Shown: positions 7,543-10,891 of the stretch, in pieces
Position numbering within the stretch: position 1 is the stretch's first letter
Layout: every line of letters begins with the position of its first letter
Origin: Weeksellaceae bacterium
GTDB lineage: Bacteria > Bacteroidota > Bacteroidia > Flavobacteriales > Weeksellaceae
Direction of reading: 5' to 3'
NCBI GenBank assembly: GCA_028698395.1
Contig: JAQVDG010000036.1
Location: forward strand, 1 to 10,891
DNA: 10,891 nucleotides
Program-made: the position numbers and the translations under genes
Notes under the pieces: generated by a model
The model's database searches: none
Told to the model about the DNA's origin: nothing
Seen by the model: the letters and a program-made list of their open reading frames with translations, nothing else

Positions 7543-7671
7543 TAACGTCTGACTCGCTTGGCGAAGGCGGCACTTTTAAGCACTAACTTTTGACCGAAGA
7601 CGAGACTTTAAAATTAAACAAAAACTTCAAATCGAAGCCATTTCCTGCCGCTTTTGCCAAACGAGCTGTTA
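7543..7671 (-). repeat. attC-like palindromic element D
   Basis: The outer boxes are TAAC (7543-7546) and GTTA (7668-7671), 129 bp apart. The spacer is GTCTGA against CT, and the inner stem CTCGCTTGGCGAAGGCGGCA is the same as in element B. Over 128 bp B and D differ at only six positions. The left flank GTGCATAAC pairs with the far end of cassette 3 and the right flank GTTATAGGC pairs with GCCTATAAC left of element E. The pair B and D are direct repeats bracketing 6.4 kb, so homologous recombination could delete cassettes 2 and 3 in one step. Confidence 0.8.
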
Positions 7672-7746
7672 TAGGCTGGCGTTCTTGTCTGGCTTGGGTT
7701 ACAACCATTTTAATCGGCAAACCTTTTTTGCCTGGTTTGAGTCTCG

Positions 7747-7793
7747 GGTGCTTTATTTTTTTAGTGTTGGACAAAATATTTTGAATTTCTTTT
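7747..7793 (+). repeat. Inverted repeat copy 1, upstream of the controller gene
   Basis: This AT-rich block contains GTGCTTTATTTTTTT, an 8-9 bp unrelated stretch and ACAAAATATTTTGAA, followed by TTTCTTT. The reverse complement of 10606-10650, upstream of the methyltransferase gene, has the same order (GTGTTTTATTTTTT, then ACAAAATATTTTGAA and ATTCTTT). Both copies share the 12-bp palindrome CAAAATATTTTG (7772-7783 and 10615-10626). Both lie on the promoter side of their gene. The low complexity makes chance similarity possible. Confidence 0.4.
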
Positions 7794-7886
7794 TGCTTTG
7801 TAAGCTCTATTACAAAGCTTTGGTTTTGGGATGGCTTGTGCAGTTTTTAATAGTGCTTACCAATTAGGCAGAAAATTTAAAGTGTT

Positions 7887-7910
7887 ACTTATAGTCTTTG
7901 GCTTATAGTC
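7887..7910 (+). promoter_or_regulatory. Double C-box operator of the controller-endonuclease operon
   Basis: Two direct copies, ACTTATAGTC (7887-7896) and CTTATAGTC (7902-7910), are separated by TTTGG, 22 nt before the ATG of the controller gene. Known C-boxes of PvuII- and Esp1396I-type systems have the same form: two ACTnnnAGT-type half-sites with a short GT-rich centre. Binding of a controller dimer to the upstream half normally activates the operon, and filling both halves represses it. A poor -7 candidate, TACATATT (7911-7918), follows, and no clear -33 element is visible, as expected for a promoter that depends on its activator. Confidence 0.82.
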
Positions 7911-7932
7911 TACATATTCTCACCTTTACAAA

Positions 7933-8142
7933 ATGGATATAAAGTCAAAAGTCGGAAAACGAATTAAAGAAATTCGGGAAAAAGTCGAGATGTCTCAAAA
8001 GGACTTGGCTTATTCGGCTGATTTGGACAGAAGCTATATAGCAAGTGTAGAAAGTGGTCAAAGGAATATATCTATTGTCAACTTGGAGAAAATTGCAAAC
8101 TCGCTTGGTGTATCACTTAGCGAACTATTTAAAGGAATATGA
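7933..8142 (+). CDS. Controller (C) protein of the R-M system, XRE family
   Basis: The 69-residue protein is a single helix-turn-helix domain of the XRE/lambda-repressor type. The scaffold helix is GKRIKEIREKVEMSQ, the HTH core is KDLAYSADLDRSYIASVESGQRN (roughly residues 23-45), and the closing helices are NLEKIANSLGVSLSELF. The length and the SYIASVESGQRNIS type of recognition helix match restriction-modification controller proteins such as C.AhdI or C.Esp1396I, which act as dimers. It is first in the operon. Its TGA overlaps the endonuclease ATG by four bases (ATGA), so both are translated together. It should bind the C-boxes directly upstream and the half-site in the methyltransferase promoter, timing endonuclease expression after methylation. 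Confidence 0.92.
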   Translation: MDIKSKVGKRIKEIREKVEMSQKDLAYSADLDRSYIASVESGQRNISIVNLEKIANSLGVSLSELFKGI

Positions 8143-8729
8143 TGAAATTAAAAATACCGAATTCAGAAGTTCAAGAATTGTTGTCAGGTAAAACATATAG
8201 TTACCCAAAATACGCAACGCAAATAATGAACTTAGCAAATCAAAATGCACAAGGGACAAGAGCCAAAATTGTCGGGCAAATGAGTGACTTAATTCAAGAA
8301 TTTGAAGGAACTGCATTGTCTGAATGGGAAAAATGGTATTTAGAAGGTCATCCTTATGCTATTGCTAATGCAACTGAAAAGGTTTATGCAATGGTCACAT
8401 TGTTTAAAGAAGCAATTTTAAAAATTGATAAAGAAACTGTTCGTGAATGGATTGAAGAACTTGTAATTGTCAAAACGTTTTCAGGCTTAAAATTTCAGGA
8501 AGCGATTTTGAAAAAGATTTCACTTCATTTTAAAAAATCCTACAGACTTGCTAAACCAGATGAAGAAAGCAAAGGAATTGATGGTTTTATTGGCGACAAG
8601 CCGATAAGCATAAAACCAATGACTTACAAAACAAAAATGGGTTTGAATGAAGTCATTAGTGTTCCTATTGTATTTTACGATAAGAAAAAAAGTGAAATTG
8701 TTATTGAGTTTGACGAAACAAAAATTTAA
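8139..8729 (+). CDS. MjaI-family type II restriction endonuclease (predicted CTAG)
   Basis: The 196-residue protein matches what I recall of the MjaI restriction endonuclease family, whose type member cuts CTAG. The signature is NLANQNAQGTRAKIVGQMSD at residues 31-50, then EWEKWYLEGHP and VIVKTFSGLKFQEAILKK. The likely catalytic core is D148 in KGIDGFIGD with S157-I-K159 in ISIKP, a PD-(D/E)XK variant. Length is usual for the family. Two ATG codons in a row open the gene; the first overlaps the controller stop. Only three CTAG sites occur in the window by my reading (23, 119, 7150), and none is inside this cassette. The assignment rests on remembered family similarity; specificity is inferred. 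Confidence 0.8.
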   Translation: MMKLKIPNSEVQELLSGKTYSYPKYATQIMNLANQNAQGTRAKIVGQMSDLIQEFEGTALSEWEKWYLEGHPYAIANATEKVYAMVTLFKEAILKIDKETVREWIEELVIVKTFSGLKFQEAILKKISLHFKKSYRLAKPDEESKGIDGFIGDKPISIKPMTYKTKMGLNEVISVPIVFYDKKKSEIVIEFDETKI

Positions 8730-8731
8730 TT

Positions 8732-9343
8732 ATGGCGTATACTGGCGGTCCTTTAAATGAATTAAACGGTAAAATGGGAATTTCTGCACCGTTTAAAAGT
8801 GTTCCTGTTATGAAATTGATTAGGGCACATAATCCAAAAAGTAAAGAAGAATTGGTTGAGTTAATCAAATGGCATTCTGAAAACACTTGCGAATGCGGTG
8901 TTGTCAGCCAGGGAACTGTAGAGTCATTTGGCAAAAATCTTTACGATTCACAAAAGAAATATTGGGGTGAAATTCGATATAGCTTACAAGATTGTATTCA
9001 ATGGGAGTATGATTTATTTGTTGTTCAGTCGCTTAAAGGTGGCATCGTTGAAAAAAGAGCAATTACCGAGCTTGCTAAAAAAGTTTCAGGTTTCGCTTTT
9101 GAGGAAGCTGAAGGCTTTTTGGATGAAGAACTTCGAATTGACATAGTTATTAAAAAGAATGGAAGTGAAGTCGGTGGAATACAGGTCAAGCCACTTACAT
9201 TTAAAAAGATGCGTAGAGAAGTTATAACTTTTAATAAAAACGCAAATCAGAAATGGGGCAAGCCGGTATTTTACCTGTATTATGATGATAATGAAAATTT
9301 TGTCAATGTTGACGAGCTTGTTTCAGCTATTCACAAATTATAG
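8732..9343 (+). CDS. Second PD-(D/E)XK-like protein of the R-M operon
   Basis: The gene begins two bases after the endonuclease stop, so it belongs to the same operon. The 203-residue protein has a nuclease-like core: EEAEGFLDEELRIDIVI with D137, then a hairpin and GGIQVKPLTF with Q151-V-K153. The layout (acid, beta-hairpin, [E/Q]xK, then KPxTFK) parallels ISIKPMTYK in the upstream endonuclease, suggesting two related folds side by side. A CECG pair of cysteines at residues 53 and 55 and the opening MAYTGGPLNELNGKMG are distinctive, but I cannot name the family. It could be a second subunit of a heteromeric endonuclease, a second specificity, or the main endonuclease with the MjaI-like protein as partner. 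Its stop codon lies beside that of the convergent methyltransferase gene; the two reading frames overlap by six bases. Confidence 0.7.
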   Translation: MAYTGGPLNELNGKMGISAPFKSVPVMKLIRAHNPKSKEELVELIKWHSENTCECGVVSQGTVESFGKNLYDSQKKYWGEIRYSLQDCIQWEYDLFVVQSLKGGIVEKRAITELAKKVSGFAFEEAEGFLDEELRIDIVIKKNGSEVGGIQVKPLTFKKMRREVITFNKNANQKWGKPVFYLYYDDNENFVNVDELVSAIHKL

Positions 9344-10459
9344 GTCAAACAAAGTTTTTTCTTTACCTTTTTTTTGTATGGATGAAATTTCAACATTTTC
9401 AGGTTTCACACTGTCATAAGTTGCAACTAATTTTTTATTCTTTCTTTTAACAGAGGTTACGAAGTTCAATTTGATGTTGGTTTCCTGATTAGTCATTACT
9501 GGTAGCTGCAAGTTATCGTTGTAATGCTTTATTTCTCCCTTTTTAATATCAGCATTTCTTTCTGTTATAAAGTTGATATGTTGGTCAATGCGGTTTTGAA
9601 TAATCGAGTTGAAAAATGTTACTGGCGTTGATTCTAAATTGTCAATAATAATATTCAGAAACATTGGGTCAATTTCATAACCTACGCTGTTTCTGTTTGA
9701 TGCAATTGCAGCCAATGAAGTTGTGCCAGTTCCCAAAAAAGGGTCTAACACTGTGTCGCCTTGAAGCGAATACATATTTATAAGCCTGTAAGGAAGTTCA
9801 AAAGGATAGGCAGCACTTCGTTTTCTTGTTCCAGATTTGTCAATTTTTTGTTTGGTTCCTTTTAAATCCCACAAGTCTGAAAACCAAATATTTCTTTCTT
9901 CCCAAAAGAATGAACTTTCTTTTCTTCTTAGTTTTTCGTTTTCAGTTTTAAATTGTCGTTTGCTACCTTTTCGAAAAATCAATATCCACTCGTGTTCTAA
10001 AGTCACATAAGCACCTGAAGGCAACATTCCTGAACCCATAAATTTGTTTGGTGCGTTTGTCTGTTTTCTCCAAAGTATATTCGGTAAGTTTGAAACTCCT
10101 AACTTTTGAAATGCTGAAATAATTCTTGAATGGCTTGGATAAAGAGCAAACTCACCATTTATGGTTCTTGTTGCGTCACCAATATTAATGCAGGCGAAAC
10201 CGCCAGGGATTAAAACTCTTTTAACTTCTGCCCAAACTTTATCAAGTTCCAAGTGCATAAGTTCAAAAGCTTTTGCTCCGTCATTTTGGTCTAATGCAAA
10301 TTGAATTTCTGGATTTTGCTTTGCCATAATTTCATCCCACATTTCAATCATTGGGTATGGTGGTGATGTTACAACAAGTTCAATTGAATTGTCTTTGAGT
10401 TGCTCCATATTTTGAGCTGCTCCTATAATTATACTATGTGTCGTTGAATTAATTTCCAT
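9338..10459 (-). CDS. Type II DNA methyltransferase, beta class, likely m4C
   Basis: The 373-residue protein has catalytic motif IV first (TSPPY, residues 31-35), and the AdoMet-binding motif I near the C-terminus (DPFLGTGTT, residues 239-247, then VGYEID). This order defines beta-class amino-methyltransferases. TSPPY rather than DPPY is the usual form in N4-cytosine enzymes, and known CTAG methyltransferases of the MjaI/MthZI kind are m4C. An IPGGFACINIGD stretch (residues 84-95) precedes a large insert that should carry target recognition. The C-terminal 90 residues are extra and lysine-rich. It should protect host DNA at the site cut by the co-encoded endonuclease. The gene runs opposite to the controller operon and meets it tail to tail with a six-base overlap, leaving no room for a terminator between them. 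Confidence 0.92.
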   Translation of the reverse strand: MEINSTTHSIIIGAAQNMEQLKDNSIELVVTSPPYPMIEMWDEIMAKQNPEIQFALDQNDGAKAFELMHLELDKVWAEVKRVLIPGGFACINIGDATRTINGEFALYPSHSRIISAFQKLGVSNLPNILWRKQTNAPNKFMGSGMLPSGAYVTLEHEWILIFRKGSKRQFKTENEKLRRKESSFFWEERNIWFSDLWDLKGTKQKIDKSGTRKRSAAYPFELPYRLINMYSLQGDTVLDPFLGTGTTSLAAIASNRNSVGYEIDPMFLNIIIDNLESTPVTFFNSIIQNRIDQHINFITERNADIKKGEIKHYNDNLQLPVMTNQETNIKLNFVTSVKRKNKKLVATYDSVKPENVEISSIQKKGKEKTLFDL

Positions 10460-10463
10460 TTAG

Positions 10464-10492
10464 CAAAACTACAAAAAGTTACTTAAAGTCAA
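10464..10492 (-). promoter_or_regulatory. Methyltransferase promoter, Bacteroidota type, near-leaderless
   Basis: On the minus strand, TTG (10490-10492) is followed after 18 nt by TAGTTTTG (10464-10471), a perfect match to the Bacteroidota -7 consensus TAnnTTTG. Only four bases separate this box from the ATG, so transcription should begin at or very near the start codon, giving a leaderless mRNA. Confidence 0.7.
10481..10490 (+). promoter_or_regulatory. Single C-box half-site in the methyltransferase promoter
   Basis: ACTTAAAGTC differs at one base from ACTTATAGTC of the C-box upstream of the controller gene. It lies between and partly over the -33 and -7 elements of the methyltransferase promoter, 21 nt before the ATG. 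A controller dimer bound here would block RNA polymerase. Esp1396I has the same logic: a single dimer site that shuts down the methyltransferase once controller has built up. Confidence 0.6.
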
Positions 10493-10766
10493 CATATAAA
10501 AATCAAATAATTTTGGATGGGTCGGCAAAAAAAATGGCTCTTTGGGTTTTGTGAAAGGTTGGCTTGCGTTTGGGCATAACCAAATGTGCCATTTTTGCGG
10601 TTAGTAAAGAATTTCAAAATATTTTGTGAGTTGGCAAAAAATAAAACACGAAGCGTTTGGTTGTCGTTTAGGGAAAAAGTCTTCTGTAAAGTTTGTATGT
10701 TGTCCTGTCGATTCGATAATTATTTATCTGTCTAATGGTTGTTCCGTCGTCTTTTACGCTTGCCTA
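10493..10766. other. Gene-free stretch between methyltransferase promoter and element E
   Basis: No credible gene is seen. It holds the second copy of the AT-rich inverted repeat (10606-10650, with CAAAATATTTTG at 10615-10626), a run of A at 10537-10544 flanked by GGC/GCC-like bases, and GTCGTCTTTT at 10746-10755, which recurs at 299-308. The last 25 bases approach element E and include the cassette end GCCTATAAC. Confidence 0.5.
10606..10650 (-). repeat. Inverted repeat copy 2, upstream of the methyltransferase
   Basis: Read on the minus strand, this block has GTGTTTTATTTTTT, a short unrelated stretch, ACAAAATATTTTGAA and ATTCTTT. It parallels the block at 7747-7793 upstream of the controller gene. 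The two copies are inverted to each other and flank the restriction-modification genes. Confidence 0.4.
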
Positions 10767-10891
10767 TAACGGTTACGTATATGAAACGTTTGGCATTTCG
10801 AAGCACTTTCCTGTCAAGTTACAAGCACTTTTGATACGAGCTGAAACGTTCGATAACCCACTGACTGCCAAATGTTTTATATACGATGTTA
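10767..10891 (-). repeat. attC-like palindromic element E (reaches window end)
   Basis: The left outer box TAAC (10767-10770) is followed by the spacer GGTTA, then CGTATATGAAACGTTTGGCA (10776-10795). This pairs with 10866-10885 at 18 of 20 positions, and the two differences are G-T wobbles. After AT, the window ends in GTTA (10888-10891), so the box-to-box span is 125 bp. The right flank, which would identify the next cassette end, is cut off. Confidence 0.75.

Larger units (their letters stand above)
5590..7545 (-). mobile_element. Cassette 3 (protease + membrane protein + element C)
   Basis: The inward-facing ends are GTTATGCAC (5709-5717) and GTGCATAAC (7538-7546), complementary over 9 bp. 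A two-base mismatch follows, and then GGCT pairs with AGCC. The cassette is about 1.95 kb with two genes five bases apart, both reading toward element C. No promoter of the Bacteroidota type is evident in the short leader 7499-7537. Confidence 0.6.
7546..10769. mobile_element. Cassette 4 (complete type II R-M system + element D)
   Basis: The inward-facing ends are GTTATAGGC (7668-7676) and GCCTATAAC (10762-10770), complementary over 9 bp. A two-base mismatch follows, then GCG/CGC pairing. The 3.2 kb cassette carries four genes on both strands with their own promoters: controller, endonuclease and a second nuclease-like gene on plus, methyltransferase on minus. Self-contained transcription fits a restriction-modification unit, which must control its own expression wherever it lands. 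Confidence 0.6.

Noticed and set aside
1163..7545. Composite transposon bounded by elements B and D
   Set aside because: No transposase is encoded, there is no target-site duplication at the outer ends, and a third related element (C) sits between them with matching cassette ends, which fits cassette insertion better.
7583..7774. Minus-strand open frame of 63 codons over element D
   Set aside because: It lies largely inside the repeat and its basic composition follows from the stem sequence; no conserved domain is visible.
7590..7867. Plus-strand open frames of about 60 codons across element D and its right flank
   Set aside because: They run through the palindromic repeat and AT-rich leader DNA, have no ribosome-binding site and read as low-complexity hydrophobic residues; the same repeat gives similar frames elsewhere.
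8139..8729. Antitoxin-toxin pair with the upstream helix-turn-helix gene
   Set aside because: A small XRE gene overlapping a second gene suggests toxin-antitoxin at first, but the MjaI-type signature, the C-box pair and the convergent methyltransferase identify a restriction-modification system.

Overview
The window looks like an accessory region of a Bacteroidota genome. The DNA is AT-rich. Several genes lack an obvious Shine-Dalgarno sequence, a Bacteroidota-type promoter (TTG, 18 nt, TAGTTTTG) precedes the methyltransferase gene, and one exported protein has a typical signal peptide ending in SFAQ. I see no rRNA, tRNA, CRISPR array, transposase or integrase.

The main feature is a regular array. 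Five imperfect-palindrome elements of 125-129 bp (A 320-448, B 1160-1288, C 5587-5712, D 7543-7671, E 10767 to the window end) cut the region into four segments. Each element has a TAAC/GTTA-type outer box, an unpaired asymmetric spacer (4-6 nt against 1-2 nt), and then a long inner stem, which is the architecture of integron attC sites. Each element's outer box does not match its own other end beyond the GTTR core. Instead it is exactly complementary, for 9-10 bp, to the box at the far end of the neighbouring segment. That is what integron cassettes leave behind when they insert from a circle. No integrase is visible, so this looks like a cassette array without its integrase, or a related unnamed cassette system.

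Segment A-B carries a small two-helix membrane protein. Segment B-C (4.4 kb) carries a two-gene operon: an unrecognised 520-residue protein, then an 883-residue protein with a double HKD (phospholipase D-type) nuclease domain. This is the best candidate for an undescribed defence system. Segment C-D carries an exported trypsin-like serine protease followed by a membrane-anchored coiled-coil protein. Segment D-E carries a complete type II restriction-modification system: a controller protein, an MjaI-like endonuclease (predicted site CTAG), a second PD-(D/E)XK-like protein, and a convergent m4C-type methyltransferase.

The restriction-modification unit has readable regulation. A double C-box (ACTTATAGTC and CTTATAGTC) lies 22 nt before the controller gene. 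A single near-identical half-site (ACTTAAAGTC) sits in the methyltransferase promoter. This is the arrangement known from Esp1396I, where the controller activates its own operon and represses the methyltransferase. All genes in the first three segments read leftward on the minus strand, each toward the element on its left, so the array most likely reads right to left.
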